Shown: positions 1 to 9,311, counted from the first letter of the stretch. The stretch: DNA of 64,000 nucleotides from Pedobacter kyonggii (GCF_004310665.1 NZ_SIXF01000008.1:147815-211814); one strand, 5' to 3'. Made by a program: numbers and translations. Notes: generated from the sequence alone by a model not told the origin.

Positions 1-680
1 ATGGTAATGGAAGATGGGCAAAAGGCCAGGGTAAAGTGCGGGTTTTCGGACATGAACAAGGTGTACTCTCTGTAAAAGACATTGTAGAAGGTTGTGTTGA
101 AGTGGGTATTGAGTACCTTACTTTATATGCTTTTTCTACAGAAAACTGGAACAGGCCCAAAGAAGAAGTAGATGCTTTGATGCAGATTCTGATTTCGACC
201 ATCAACAAAGAAACCGAAACACTTAATAAAAACAATATTAAGCTAAATGCCATCGGTAATATTGCATCTTTACCTCAAGAATGTATAGATGATTTAAAAG
301 AAGCCATGGAAAAGACTGCCCATAACAAAAAATGTACATTAACATTGGCGTTAAGCTATAGCGCTAAGTGGGAAATTTTGGAGGCTACCAAAAAAATTGT
401 AGCAGCTGTAAAAGACAATACCATTTCTTTGGATGATATTAACGAAGACCTGTTTTCATCAAAACTAACAACTGTAAATATACCAGATCCTGAACTCATG
501 ATCAGGACAAGTGGCGAACACCGTATTAGCAATTATCTGCTTTGGCAAATGGCTTATACCGAGTTTTATTTTACTGATGTTTTATGGCCGGATTTCAGAC
601 GTGAAGATCTTTTCGAGGCTATTGTAGACTATCAAAAACGCGAACGCCGTTTTGGCAAAATTAGTGAGCAATTAAACTAA
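1..680 (+). CDS. uppS: Isoprenyl transferase (undecaprenyl diphosphate synthase), 5'-truncated
   Basis: This is the 3' part of a cis-prenyltransferase that condenses isopentenyl diphosphate units onto farnesyl diphosphate to make the undecaprenyl carrier used in peptidoglycan and glycan export. The frame is open from base 3 and begins GNGRWAKGQGKVRVFGHEQG, the core of the family's DGNGRWA-x-GHxxG motif. The catalytic Asp lies just before the window, so the start is missing. Further family blocks are FSTENWNRP and, near the end, DPELMIRTSGEHRISNYLLW followed by TEFYFTDVLWPDF, which bind diphosphate and form the dimer surface. bamA follows on the same strand about 150 bp downstream, the usual uppS-bamA-ompH order of Bacteroidota. 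Confidence 0.95.
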   Translation, partial: GNGRWAKGQGKVRVFGHEQGVLSVKDIVEGCVEVGIEYLTLYAFSTENWNRPKEEVDALMQILISTINKETETLNKNNIKLNAIGNIASLPQECIDDLKEAMEKTAHNKKCTLTLALSYSAKWEILEATKKIVAAVKDNTISLDDINEDLFSSKLTTVNIPDPELMIRTSGEHRISNYLLWQMAYTEFYFTDVLWPDFRREDLFEAIVDYQKRERRFGKISEQLN

Positions 681-829
681 TTTTTCTTTTAACACTTTTT
701 AACAAGCGTTTAAACTAACTTAGCACCACTTTTATACGATAAATGAAACCATAATAAGGGAACAACATAAAGAGATTTTGCTTTATAAAATATCGTTACC
801 TTTTGGCCATTACTGAACAAATAATTTTA

Positions 830-3373
830 ATGAAAAGAATATTTCAAGTTTTAATCCTACTAGTTTTAGCCGCTCCGGCCTTCGCTCAAATACGTCCACA
901 AGGTCAGGCACCGGTAACCCCTTCTTTAAAGGTTGGTGGCTTAGATCTCGATTATTTTAGTCCAAAAGAATATATCATTGGTGGTACCACAGTAACCGGA
1001 ACACAGTATTTAGATAAAGAAGTATTAATTACCTTATCTAAACTAACTAAAGGCGATAAAATCGTTCTTCCTGGCGAGGCAACTTCTGATGCAATTAAAA
1101 CGTTGTGGGCACAAGGTTTGTTTGATGATGTTAAACTTAACATCGAAAAATTTGTTCAGGATTCTGTTTATTTTGAAATTGAAGTAGTGGAGCGCCCGCG
1201 TTTAAGCTCTATCGATTTAAAAGGTATCCGTAAATCTGAAAAAACAGCGATCCAAGAAAAGCTAAATGATAAAACAGGTAAAATCGTAAACGATAACTTG
1301 TATAACACTACCTCGGCTATTGTTAAAAAATACTTATTGGATAAGGGCTTTTTCTTTACCCAGATCGATTACAAAACGCGTAAAGATCCGAATGCAGAAA
1401 ACAGTGTGGTATTAGAAGCAAATATTGATAAAGGTCACCGTGTTAAAGTACAGCATATCGATTTTACCGGAAACAAAGATTTTAAATCAGCAAAACTCAG
1501 AAAATACCTTAAAACCCCTAAACAATTTGCCTGGTGGCGCTTTTGGGGCTCTGGAAAATTCGCAAAAGAGAAATACGAAGAGAACAAGGTAAAAATGATT
1601 GCCAAAATGCACGAGAAAGGTTATCGTGATGCTGAATTATTAAAAGATACCATTTACCAATACAACAAGAAAAAGGTTAACATCAGGATGGACCTTTACG
1701 AAGGGAAAAAATATTACTTCGGTAATATTACCTGGGCTGGCAATGCCATTTATCCAGATAGTATTTTGCAAAAAGTATTAACTATCGAAAAAGGTGATGT
1801 TTTTAGTGAGGAAAAATTAAATAAAAAATTAAACGGTGGTGGTGAAAACGGTGGCGATATTAACAGTATGTATACCGATAATGGATATTTAACTTTTAAT
1901 ATCGATCCGGTACAGACCAAAATTTATAGCGATACCGTTGATGTGGAATTACGCATGTACGAAGGACCACAGTATACCAACAACCGCATTACGTTAAAAG
2001 GTAATACCATCACAAACGATAAAGTTGTTTTACGTGAGATCCGTACTAAACCAGGACAGAAATTTAACAAAAGTGATCTAATCCGTACCATCCGCGAAAT
2101 CGGTCAATTGGGTAACTTCGACGAGTCTAAAACTGTACCTACACCTCGTCCTAACCCGGCAGATGGTACTGTAGATATTGAATATGCAGTAGAAGAGAAA
2201 CCTTCAGATCAGATTGAGCTATCAGGAGGTTTTGGTGGTGGCCGTATCATTGGTACATTAGGCTTAACTTTCAACAACTTCTCATTACGTAACTTATTTA
2301 ATTTAAAAGCTTACAAACCATTGCCAAAAGGTGATGGGCAGAAATTAAGCTTGCGTGGACAAACCAACGGTAAATATTACCAATCGTATAGTTTCTCATT
2401 CTCACAACCTTGGTTTGGTGGCGAAAAACCGGTAAGTTTTGGTGTGAGTGCATTTACCTCATTACAATCTAATGGGTTAAGTTCTGATAATGCGCAGTTT
2501 CAAAAAATACGTTTAAATGGTGTAACCGTTAGTTTGGGCAGAAGATTAAATTGGCCAGATAACTATTTTCAATTAAGCCATGCCTTTAGTGTACAACAGT
2601 ATATCTTAAATAACTATTCAGGATATTTATTCAATACTGGTACATCTTATAATATAAGCTTATCACAGGAGATCAGCCGCGATTCAAGAGATTCGCCAAT
2701 CTTCCCTAAATCTGGATCATTCTTACGTTTCACTGTTCAGGCAACTCCACCATTTTCATTGTTAAATAAAACAAACTATGCAACGGCATCTGATAGGGAG
2801 AAATATCGCTTTACTGAATATCATAAATGGAAATTCGATTCACAATGGTACCAACGTGTAGCCGGAAATCTGGTAATTAAAGCACAAGCGCAGTTTGGTT
2901 TCTTGGGTCAATACAATAAAGCAGTTGGCCAATCAGCATTTGAGCGTTTTAAATTGGGTGGTGATGGTATGCAGGGATTCGATTTCTTGCAGGGATCTGA
3001 GCTGATCGCGATGCGTGGTTACGCAAACAATGCTGTTATCCCTAATGGATCCGATCCGGCTGTAGCACAACAGTCAGGTAGCCCGATTTATACTAAATAT
3101 GTATTAGAGGCACGTTATCCGGTTATTGCGAGTCAGCAAGCTACAGCCTTCGTTTTGGCCTTCGCAGAAGCTGGTAACACCTGGAACAGATTTGGTGATT
3201 TTAATCCTTTTAACGTTAGAAGATCAGTGGGTGTAGGTGCAAGGATCTTCCTTCCAATATTTGGTTTGTTGGGTATCGATTATGGACATGCGTTTGATAC
3301 GATTCCAGGCTTATCAGATGGAGGAAAGCAAAATTTTACATTTAGTATCGCACAACAATTAGGGGGATTTTAA
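830..3373 (+). CDS. bamA: Outer membrane protein assembly factor BamA
   Basis: This is the Omp85-family insertase that folds beta-barrel proteins into the outer membrane. It has 847 residues. A signal peptide of about 20 residues ends AAPAFAQ, several POTRA-type segments follow (roughly residues 45-420, with repeated 'I.GN..' strands), and a C-terminal barrel ends in Phe. The conserved MRGY motif of the Omp85 barrel (residues 728-731) is present. The ATG at 830 is chosen because it starts the signal peptide; the frame also opens at a TTG at 803, but that TTG lies inside a promoter-like string TTACCTTTTG (796-805) with a TTG 16 bp upstream. It sits between uppS and two Skp-like chaperones that would deliver its substrates. 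Confidence 0.96.
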   Translation: MKRIFQVLILLVLAAPAFAQIRPQGQAPVTPSLKVGGLDLDYFSPKEYIIGGTTVTGTQYLDKEVLITLSKLTKGDKIVLPGEATSDAIKTLWAQGLFDDVKLNIEKFVQDSVYFEIEVVERPRLSSIDLKGIRKSEKTAIQEKLNDKTGKIVNDNLYNTTSAIVKKYLLDKGFFFTQIDYKTRKDPNAENSVVLEANIDKGHRVKVQHIDFTGNKDFKSAKLRKYLKTPKQFAWWRFWGSGKFAKEKYEENKVKMIAKMHEKGYRDAELLKDTIYQYNKKKVNIRMDLYEGKKYYFGNITWAGNAIYPDSILQKVLTIEKGDVFSEEKLNKKLNGGGENGGDINSMYTDNGYLTFNIDPVQTKIYSDTVDVELRMYEGPQYTNNRITLKGNTITNDKVVLREIRTKPGQKFNKSDLIRTIREIGQLGNFDESKTVPTPRPNPADGTVDIEYAVEEKPSDQIELSGGFGGGRIIGTLGLTFNNFSLRNLFNLKAYKPLPKGDGQKLSLRGQTNGKYYQSYSFSFSQPWFGGEKPVSFGVSAFTSLQSNGLSSDNAQFQKIRLNGVTVSLGRRLNWPDNYFQLSHAFSVQQYILNNYSGYLFNTGTSYNISLSQEISRDSRDSPIFPKSGSFLRFTVQATPPFSLLNKTNYATASDREKYRFTEYHKWKFDSQWYQRVAGNLVIKAQAQFGFLGQYNKAVGQSAFERFKLGGDGMQGFDFLQGSELIAMRGYANNAVIPNGSDPAVAQQSGSPIYTKYVLEARYPVIASQQATAFVLAFAEAGNTWNRFGDFNPFNVRRSVGVGARIFLPIFGLLGIDYGHAFDTIPGLSDGGKQNFTFSIAQQLGGF

Positions 3374-3473
3374 TTGATAAAGAACAAAAAATTAACTAAT
3401 TATGCAATAAATCATTGCAATAGGAGTTTAAAGAAAGCTTAGGTTATTAACTATATCATTAACACACACAAAA

Positions 3474-4004
3474 ATGAAGAAGTATCTTTTTATCGCATTC
3501 CTACTTTGCACTTCTTTCGGTGCCTTTGCACAGAAGTTTGCTTATGTAGACACGGAGTATATTTTGAAACATTTACCAGAATATAAATCGGCATTGAGTC
3601 AGTTAGATGTTGCCTCTAAACAATGGCAGCAGCAAGTAGATCAGAATTTTTCTGAAATCGACAGAATGTACAAGGCTTATCAGGCTGATCAGGTTTTGTT
3701 AACCGATGATATGCGCAAACGCCGTGAAAACGAAATTATAGAAAAAGAAAAACAGGCTAAGGAATTTCAACGTTCTAAGTTTGGGCCAGATGGGGATCTT
3801 TTTCAAAGTCGGGTAAAATTAATTAAACCTATCCAGGATAAAGTTGCCGAGGCTATTAAACAAATTGCAAAATCTAAATATTTAGACTTCATTTTCGACA
3901 AAAGCAGTGAAGCAACAATGATGATTTATGCAAGTAGCAGTTACGATGTTAGTAATGATGTAATTGTAAAATTAGGTTATAAACCAGGGACTGTAAATAA
4001 TTAG
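3474..4004 (+). CDS. OmpH/Skp family periplasmic chaperone, first copy
   Basis: This is a 176-residue periplasmic chaperone of the OmpH/Skp family, which holds unfolded outer-membrane proteins on their way to BamA. It has a signal peptide ending FGAFAQ, then the family N-terminal strand FAYVDTEYILKHLPEY. A charged coiled-coil arm follows (about residues 45-110, rich in Lys, Glu and Gln), then a C-terminal strand region containing YLDFIFDKSSEATMMIYA. It lies 100 bp after bamA and 62 bp before a second, diverged copy. The pair of adjacent OmpH genes downstream of bamA is common in Bacteroidota. Individual Skp function is inferred from family and neighbours. Confidence 0.92.
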   Translation: MKKYLFIAFLLCTSFGAFAQKFAYVDTEYILKHLPEYKSALSQLDVASKQWQQQVDQNFSEIDRMYKAYQADQVLLTDDMRKRRENEIIEKEKQAKEFQRSKFGPDGDLFQSRVKLIKPIQDKVAEAIKQIAKSKYLDFIFDKSSEATMMIYASSSYDVSNDVIVKLGYKPGTVNN

Positions 4005-4066
4005 TATATTCGCCCCTGATTTTTGAAGAAAAACAATTAGAAAAAATAAAAAAGTAAAATAGAACG

Positions 4067-4645
4067 ATGAGAAAGTTAATTAACGTATTCTTTGTAGCAG
4101 CAGGGTTATTGTTTACAGCGAATATGGCAAGTGCACAACAAAAATTGGGTCACATTAATTCTGAAGAGGTATTTGCAAATTTACCAGAGGCTAAAACAGC
4201 TCAAACCACTTTAGAAACCTTAGGTAAACAAAAGCAAGCTGATATTGATGCAATGATCAAAGAATATCAAAGTAAAATGACTGCAGCAGAAGCTAAGCAA
4301 AAAACTTTGAGTGAGGCTAACAAAGAAACAGTGGGTAAAGAGTTACAAGCTGCGGGTCAAGAATTACAGGATTTAGAAAAACGCATTACTGATGCGCGTA
4401 CTAAAGCTTCACAAGATATAGGTACTAAACAAGGTGAATTATTCCAACCTATCCAGGCTAAAGTTGCAACTGCAATTTCTGCTGTAGCTAAAGAAAAAGG
4501 TTTAGCTTACGTTTTCGATATCGCAAACGGACAAGGTGGTAACAATTTAGTTTTCTGGGATGGTGGTGATGATATTACTGCTGCAGTTAAATCTAAATTG
4601 GGTATTACAGCAACTGCTGCAAAACCAGCTACACCTAAAAAGTAG
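4067..4645 (+). CDS. OmpH/Skp family periplasmic chaperone, second copy
   Basis: This is a second Skp-like chaperone of 192 residues. The signal peptide ends NMASAQQ. The mature start KLGHINSEEVFANLPEAKTA matches the OmpH pattern, followed by a long coiled coil (about residues 50-125) and a C-terminal segment LAYVFDIANGQGGNNLVFWD. A low-complexity Ala/Pro/Lys tail (TATAAKPATPKK) follows. It is more Ala/Gln-rich than the upstream copy, so the two have diverged rather than arisen by recent duplication. A strong terminator follows 50 bp downstream, ending the bamA cluster. Confidence 0.92.
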   Translation: MRKLINVFFVAAGLLFTANMASAQQKLGHINSEEVFANLPEAKTAQTTLETLGKQKQADIDAMIKEYQSKMTAAEAKQKTLSEANKETVGKELQAAGQELQDLEKRITDARTKASQDIGTKQGELFQPIQAKVATAISAVAKEKGLAYVFDIANGQGGNNLVFWDGGDDITAAVKSKLGITATAAKPATPKK

Positions 4646-4695
4646 TTCTGAGTCGGGAGTTCGGAGTCCATCTCCTTACCAATTCAAAATATAAG

Positions 4696-4727
4696 GCGGA
4701 ATTAAGTTTAACTTAGTTCCGCTTTTT
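4696..4727 (+). terminator. Rho-independent terminator after the ompH pair
   Basis: A 12-bp stem with one G-T pair (GCGGAATTAAGT at 4696-4707 against ACTTAGTTCCGC at 4711-4722) has a 3-nt loop and is followed by TTTTTG. It closes the uppS-bamA-ompH transcription unit. Confidence 0.85.
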
Positions 4728-4766
4728 GTTTTTGAGGATTTCCAATCACCGATTTATCTAGACTGT

Positions 4767-4875
4767 CGTCATCTCGACTGAAGCGCAGCGAAATGGAGAG
4801 ATCTATACTTGATAGATTTAGCTTCGCTGAGCACTTCGTGGTTTTCGGCTACGTTACACTCCGCTCGAAATGACG
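4767..4875. repeat. Palindromic intergenic repeat, CGTCATCTCGA family, copy 1
   Basis: This 109-bp element is bounded by CGTCAT and ATGACG and can fold as a long imperfect hairpin. Its left part, CGTCATCTCGACTGAAGCGC, and its right part, CTCCGCTCGAAATGACG, match the copy at 36065-36160. The stretch AGCGCAGCGAAATGGAGAG is identical in both. No coding frame is convincing here. It resembles the REP/MITE-like elements common between Bacteroidota genes. Confidence 0.8.
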
Positions 4876-5002
4876 ATTTTCTTGTTGGAAGTTTTTGTTC
4901 AAGGGGGCTAAACATTTTAACTTTACAACATGCTAACTAACACTAAAACATTCCAATTTTCAACTAACTTTACAACTTTCTAACATTCCAATTTCCACCG
5001 CA

Positions 5003-5821
5003 ATGCAGCTTACATCTCCAATAGGTATTTTCGATTCAGGTTACGGTGGTTTAACTGTTTTTCATTCTATTGCCGATAAATTACCCGAGTACAACTATAT
5101 CTATTTAGGCGATAATGCCCGTTCGCCCTATGGCGATCATTCTTTTGAGACCATTTATAAATATACTTTAGAGTGCGTTGAATGGCTTTTTGCTAAAGGA
5201 TGCCATTTGGTTATCCTGGCCTGCAACACAGCATCTGCAAAAGCGCTTAGAACGATCCAGCAAATAGATCTTCCTGCTAAGTATCCCGATAGGAGAGTGT
5301 TGGGCGTAATCAGGCCAACTGCAGAGGTTATAGACGCGTATACCAGCACAAAAAAAGTTGGTGTAATGGGAACCAGAGGAACGGTTAATTCTCAATCTTA
5401 TCTTTTAGAAATAAATAAGTTTTTCCCCGAGATCAAAGTTTATCAGCAAAGTTGCCCGATGTGGGTGCCATTGATCGAAAACAACGAACACCTACAACCG
5501 GGAGCAGATTTTTTTATCAATGAATATTGTGATCAGTTATTGAGCCAGTCAAATGAAATTGATTGTGTGTTATTGGCTTGTACACATTATCCTTTGTTGA
5601 TGCCCAGACTGAAAAAAGTATTCCCAGATCATATCAACGTTTTAACGCAGGGTGAAATCGTTGCTAACAGTTTGATCGATTATTTAGAAAGACATCCAGA
5701 AATCGAACAGAAACTAGCTAAACAGGGCGAAAGACATTTCTATACCAGTGGTGATCCTTTGGCTTTTGATGAACATGCCTCGATATTTTTTGGAGAGCCT
5801 TTGAAATCGAATAAAATGTAA
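5003..5821 (+). CDS. murI: Glutamate racemase
   Basis: This enzyme interconverts L- and D-glutamate in the cytoplasm and supplies D-Glu for peptidoglycan. It has 272 residues, the usual family length. The N-terminal IGIFDSGYGGLTV block is intact. The two catalytic cysteines are C74 in ILACNTASA and C193 in LACTHYP, with the partner His195. The ATG at 5003 precedes the conserved block directly. It stands alone on + between two non-coding stretches. Its closeness to the BamA/UppS cluster fits a general cell-envelope neighbourhood. Confidence 0.95.
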   Translation: MQLTSPIGIFDSGYGGLTVFHSIADKLPEYNYIYLGDNARSPYGDHSFETIYKYTLECVEWLFAKGCHLVILACNTASAKALRTIQQIDLPAKYPDRRVLGVIRPTAEVIDAYTSTKKVGVMGTRGTVNSQSYLLEINKFFPEIKVYQQSCPMWVPLIENNEHLQPGADFFINEYCDQLLSQSNEIDCVLLACTHYPLLMPRLKKVFPDHINVLTQGEIVANSLIDYLERHPEIEQKLAKQGERHFYTSGDPLAFDEHASIFFGEPLKSNKM

Positions 5822-6023
5822 AGGCGGTTAATTGTTTAAATTGGTTAACTGTATATTATATTGCAAAATGCTAACTGGAAATTGTCAATTTTAGACTAAC
5901 TAAGCAAATTTAGAATGTCTAAATTAATTAGGAGTAGTTATAAAGTGGAAGTAGATTTATAGCAATTTTAACGCATCTGTCAGCCTAAACTCATCATAAT
6001 AAAAGAAAACATTTTTCTTTAGG

Positions 6024-6050
6024 TTGTAACAAGTTAAAAGGATAACTTTG
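6024..6050 (+). promoter_or_regulatory. Bacteroidota-type promoter of the PurF-like gene
   Basis: The -7 box TAACTTTG (6043-6050) matches the TAnnTTTG consensus, with a TTG 16 bp upstream (6024-6026). The predicted transcription start lies near 6055, giving a leader of about 14 nt before the ATG at 6069. The TTG at 6048, which could be read as an in-frame start codon, is the end of this box. Confidence 0.6.
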
Positions 6051-6068
6051 CGGCTTCAAACCCACACA

Positions 6069-7970
6069 ATGAGTGATCAGATAAAACACGAATGCGGAAT
6101 CGCTTTTATTCGCCTGTTAAAACCACTTTCTTACTACCAGCAAAAGTACGGTACAGCACTTTACGGCCTTAACAAATTATACCTTTTAATGGAAAAACAG
6201 CATAACCGGGGCCAGGATGGCGCAGGTATTGCAACCATTAAACTGGATATGAAACCGGGCAGTAGGTACATTAGCCGATACCGGAGCATGGCATCTAATG
6301 CGGTAGCAGATATCTTCGAATATGTACAGAACAAATTTGTCGATATCCAGGAAAACACGCCTGAATTAATGCAGGATACGGAATGGCTCAAAAACAACGT
6401 AAGCTTTATCGGCGAGGTGTTAATGGGCCATTTGCGTTATGGTACGCATGGTAAAAACAGCATCGAAAATTGCCACCCTTTTTTAAGGCAAAACAACTGG
6501 ATGACACGTAACCTGGTAATTGCAGGTAACTTCAACATGACGAATGTTGATGAGTTATTGGAACAATTGTACGAGTTGGGGCAGCATCCAAAAGAAAAAG
6601 CAGATACTGTAACGGTATTGGAAAAAATCGGTCACTTTTTAGATGATGAAAACCAGGAGCTTTTCGATCAGTATAAAAAAGAAGGGCATGATAACGTTGC
6701 GATTACGCACAAAATATCTGATAATTTAGATATTGCAAATATCCTTCGCCGTTCGGCCAAAACATGGGATGGAGGTTATTCTATCTGTGGTATGGTGGGT
6801 AATGGCGATTCGTTCATTATGCGCGATCCGGCAGGTATCCGTCCGGCGTATTACTATTACGATGACGAGATTGTTGTAGCGGCATCTGAAAGGCCTGCTT
6901 TACAAACCGCATTTAATATCCAGTTTAAAGATGTTAAAGAGATCGACCCTGGTCATGCTTTAATTATCAAGAAAAACGGCGAGGTAAGCATGGAGCAGTT
7001 CCGCGAGCCTACCGAAAGATTATCGTGCTCTTTCGAGCGCATCTATTTCTCAAAAGGAAGTGATGTAGAAATTTACCGCGAGCGTAAACAGCTTGGTCGC
7101 TTATTAAGCGATAAAATCTTACAAGCCGTTAATTACGATTTAAAAAATACAGTATTCTCATTTATTCCAAACACGGCAGAAGTAGCCTTTTTTGGAATGG
7201 TTGATGGTGTTCAGCAATATGTACGCAGGCACCAGAAAGATATACTTTTACATAAAAAAGAAACATTAACCGATCAGCAGCTTGAAGACCTGTTATCTCT
7301 AGCCCCTCGTGTAGAAAAGCTTGCGGTTAAGGATGTAAAACTGAGAACTTTTATTACTCAGGACGCAGACCGTAGCGAAATGGTGGCACATGTTTACGAT
7401 ACTACCTATGGTATTATCAATAACCACCAGGATACTTTAGTTGCATTGGATGATTCGATTGTACGTGGTACTACATTAAAGCAGAGTATCATTAAAATTG
7501 TAGATCGTTTACACCCTAAGAAAATCATTATTGTTTCTTCTGCACCTCAGATCCGTTATCCTGATTGTTATGGTATCGATATGAGCAGAATGGGGCAGTT
7601 CGTGGCTTTCGATGCGGCTATTCAACTGTTAACGGAACGTGGCATGTGGCAGGTGATAGAAGATGTTTACACGAAATGTAAAGCTTCGTTACTTTTACCA
7701 AAAGAGGAAATTGTAAATCACGTTAAGGAAATTTATAAACCGTTTACTCCAGAAGAAATTTCGGCTAAAATTGCACAGATTATCACGCCAAAAGGTACTG
7801 TTGCTGAGGTTGAAGTAATTTATCAAAGTTTAGAGAACTTGCACGAAGCTTGTCCGAAAAACAAAGGTGACTGGTATTTCTCAGGAAATTATCCTACCCC
7901 AGGTGGAAACAAGGTGGTTAATAAAGCTTTTGTTAACTGGAAAGAAGGAAATAACCAAAGGGCTTATTAG
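6069..7970 (+). CDS. PurF-like amidophosphoribosyltransferase, long Bacteroidota form
   Basis: This is an N-terminal-nucleophile glutamine amidotransferase fused to a phosphoribosyltransferase domain, the architecture of PurF, which makes phosphoribosylamine in the first step of purine synthesis. At 633 residues it is well above the roughly 470-510 of standard PurF, with extra sequence within both halves. Cys9 (KHECGIAF) would become the N-terminal nucleophile after removal of a short propeptide, as in Bacillus PurF. HNRGQDGAG and HLRYGTHG are amidotransferase motifs. The PRPP loop is ALDDSIVRGTT, with the two Asp at 461-462. The ATG at 6069 is chosen because the upstream TTG at 6048 belongs to the promoter. 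Whether it is the cell's main PurF or a paralogue cannot be decided here. Confidence 0.85.
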   Translation: MSDQIKHECGIAFIRLLKPLSYYQQKYGTALYGLNKLYLLMEKQHNRGQDGAGIATIKLDMKPGSRYISRYRSMASNAVADIFEYVQNKFVDIQENTPELMQDTEWLKNNVSFIGEVLMGHLRYGTHGKNSIENCHPFLRQNNWMTRNLVIAGNFNMTNVDELLEQLYELGQHPKEKADTVTVLEKIGHFLDDENQELFDQYKKEGHDNVAITHKISDNLDIANILRRSAKTWDGGYSICGMVGNGDSFIMRDPAGIRPAYYYYDDEIVVAASERPALQTAFNIQFKDVKEIDPGHALIIKKNGEVSMEQFREPTERLSCSFERIYFSKGSDVEIYRERKQLGRLLSDKILQAVNYDLKNTVFSFIPNTAEVAFFGMVDGVQQYVRRHQKDILLHKKETLTDQQLEDLLSLAPRVEKLAVKDVKLRTFITQDADRSEMVAHVYDTTYGIINNHQDTLVALDDSIVRGTTLKQSIIKIVDRLHPKKIIIVSSAPQIRYPDCYGIDMSRMGQFVAFDAAIQLLTERGMWQVIEDVYTKCKASLLLPKEEIVNHVKEIYKPFTPEEISAKIAQIITPKGTVAEVEVIYQSLENLHEACPKNKGDWYFSGNYPTPGGNKVVNKAFVNWKEGNNQRAY

Positions 7971-8002
7971 ACCCCTAAACCCCCTAAAGGGAAATGAATA
8001 AC

Positions 8003-8035
8003 AAATAGCCCATATTTTATATGGGCTATTTTTTT
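8003..8035 (+). terminator. Rho-independent terminator after the PurF-like gene
   Basis: A perfect 13-bp stem (8003-8015 with 8019-8031, core AGCCCATAT/ATATGGGCT) has a TTT loop and is followed by a run of T. Confidence 0.9.
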
Positions 8036-8111
8036 GCTCATTTTTGCTAGGGAGAACACTGGAGAAGAGCCATTCGACTCCGCTACCGTTTACAGACTCC
8101 GATATAAAAAT

Positions 8112-8260
8112 CGTCATTGCGAGGAACGAAGATAACCGAACGAAAGTGAGCTCATGAATGCCTTTAAAAACAACTGCAAAAATGAATAATCTTAATACAT
8201 AGGTTAGTAGCGATCGTTGTAAGATTGCTTCGTCGGCTGAAAAAGCCTTCTCGCAATGAA
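8112..8260. repeat. Palindromic intergenic repeat, CGTCATTGCGAG family, copy 1
   Basis: The element starts CGTCATTGCGAGGAACGAAG and ends with AGATTGCTTCGTCGGCTG, then CTTCTCGCAATGA. The same two arms occur in the copy at 52575-52668, where they face each other at closer range. The central 80 bp differ. An open frame at 8225-8443 runs across this repeat and the next one and is not considered a gene. Confidence 0.75.
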
Positions 8261-8299
8261 GATAATCTGAGGAGATTTATATCTTTTAAATTCTCCTGG

Positions 8300-8341
8300 C
8301 GTCATCCTGATCCGATAACTATCGGATTTATTTCAGGATCT
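8300..8341. repeat. Palindromic intergenic repeat, GTCAYCCTGA family, partial copy
   Basis: CGTCATCCTGATCCGATAAC is followed by TATCGGATTTATTTCAGGAT: an outer inverted repeat ATCCTGA/TCAGGAT encloses an inner CCGATA/TATCGG. It is related to the copies at 15631, 15922 and 23751. Confidence 0.65.
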
Positions 8342-8392
8342 GTTTTAGTGTCACTACTGAAATATTGGAGAAGAGAAATTGATGATTTTAGC

Positions 8393-8412
8393 GGTTCGTG
8401 GGGACACGAACC
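8393..8412. repeat. Short hairpin GGTTCGTG/CACGAACC
   Basis: This is a perfect 8-bp inverted repeat with a 4-nt loop inside the repeat-rich interval between the PurF-like gene and the LysE gene. No T-run follows, so it is not an obvious terminator. Confidence 0.5.
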
Positions 8413-8455
8413 ACGGCGAGGAAAGGTTTTCATCTTCCATTGATACTACTGCATT

Positions 8456-8570
8456 TTCCCACCTAAACCTGACATTCGCGGAAAGCCCGGAGGCAAATTC
8501 TTCATTTGCCGAGGACTTGCAGCATTGGCAGGACTAACAATAATAGTTGTACTGTACCTGCTTTTCTAAA
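8456..8570. repeat. Interspersed repeat, CCTAAACCTGA/GCAGGACT family, right arm
   Basis: The order of words CCACCTAAACCTGACA, then GGCAGGACTAAC, then CTGCTTTTCTAAAA recurs at 24020-24125, 48815-48965, 52915-53020 and twice near 59115-59550. Internal sequence varies between copies. The remaining stretch, 8261-8620, contains no gene that I can support. Confidence 0.55.
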
Positions 8571-8620
8571 AATGTGACCACCTAAGACATCTAAGTACAT
8601 CTAAGCTGGGAATGCAATTA

Positions 8621-9247
8621 TTATACGTAAAACTTAATGTACGTTTTAACGATGAGCCAAATGGCAAAAAAGATGATGACTACACCTGCGATTTTATTTA
8701 GCTTTTTAAGTGCATCTTCCTTTATTTTATAACGGAGTTTACTCGAATAGAAGCTCTTTGCGCCATCTATACCCAATTGTGTGGCCATGGCGATAAAAAA
8801 GCAGACTAGTTTTTCGTTCAGCATGTTATTCAGTTTAACCGAGATGATTCCGCTTACAATAATCCAGAACATTAAGGTAGAGGGGGTGAGGATGCACATT
8901 AAAAATCCTTTTATCACATAACCCCGCTTGCTTACTTTTTGAAGCGTTGTACTATCGTAATTAACAGTAATTTTGGAAACGAGGTAATAAATACCTACGG
9001 CCAACAGAAATACACCGCCAATACTGCCTACGTATTTATCAAATTCGGATTTATAATCGATAAACTGACTGCCAAAAAGAACCAGGCCAATTAAGATCAC
9101 ATCACTAATAATTACGCCAACAGCTAAAGAAAACCCAGCTTTGAAACCCCTCTCTATGCTGGTTTTGATCATTGCAAAAAATACCGGCCCTGTTAAAAAC
9201 GACGAAATAATCCCTGCTCCTATACCTAGTAATATGGCTTCAAACAT
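8621..9247 (-). CDS. LysE/RhtB family exporter
   Basis: This 208-residue integral membrane protein belongs to the LysE superfamily, which exports amino acids and related small solutes. It begins MFEAILLGIGAGIISSFLTG with the family's GP motif soon after (TGPVFFAMIKTSIERG), and about six hydrophobic segments follow. The C-terminal half contains a charged loop (SSKLRYKIKEDALKKLN) before the last helix. It is divergent from the sugar transporter at 9391 across a 143-bp gap holding copies of GTTGCAT. The substrate cannot be told from sequence. Confidence 0.85.
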   Translation of the reverse strand: MFEAILLGIGAGIISSFLTGPVFFAMIKTSIERGFKAGFSLAVGVIISDVILIGLVLFGSQFIDYKSEFDKYVGSIGGVFLLAVGIYYLVSKITVNYDSTTLQKVSKRGYVIKGFLMCILTPSTLMFWIIVSGIISVKLNNMLNEKLVCFFIAMATQLGIDGAKSFYSSKLRYKIKEDALKKLNKIAGVVIIFFAIWLIVKTYIKFYV

Positions 9248-9311
9248 GCATTGTATTGTTTATAATATGCGAATATGCAACTTTATACCTAAACATTTAA
9301 CATTTATTTTT

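Noticed and set aside
6048-6068. TTG start codons upstream of several genes (for example 803, 6048, 11547, 18099, 24294, 28142)
   Set aside because: Most lie within or directly beside TAnnTTTG promoter boxes, so they would be outside the transcript or at its first bases. The ATGs downstream begin signal peptides or conserved domains.
8225-8443. 72-residue open frame
   Set aside because: It lies entirely across three palindromic repeats and has no sensible start context.
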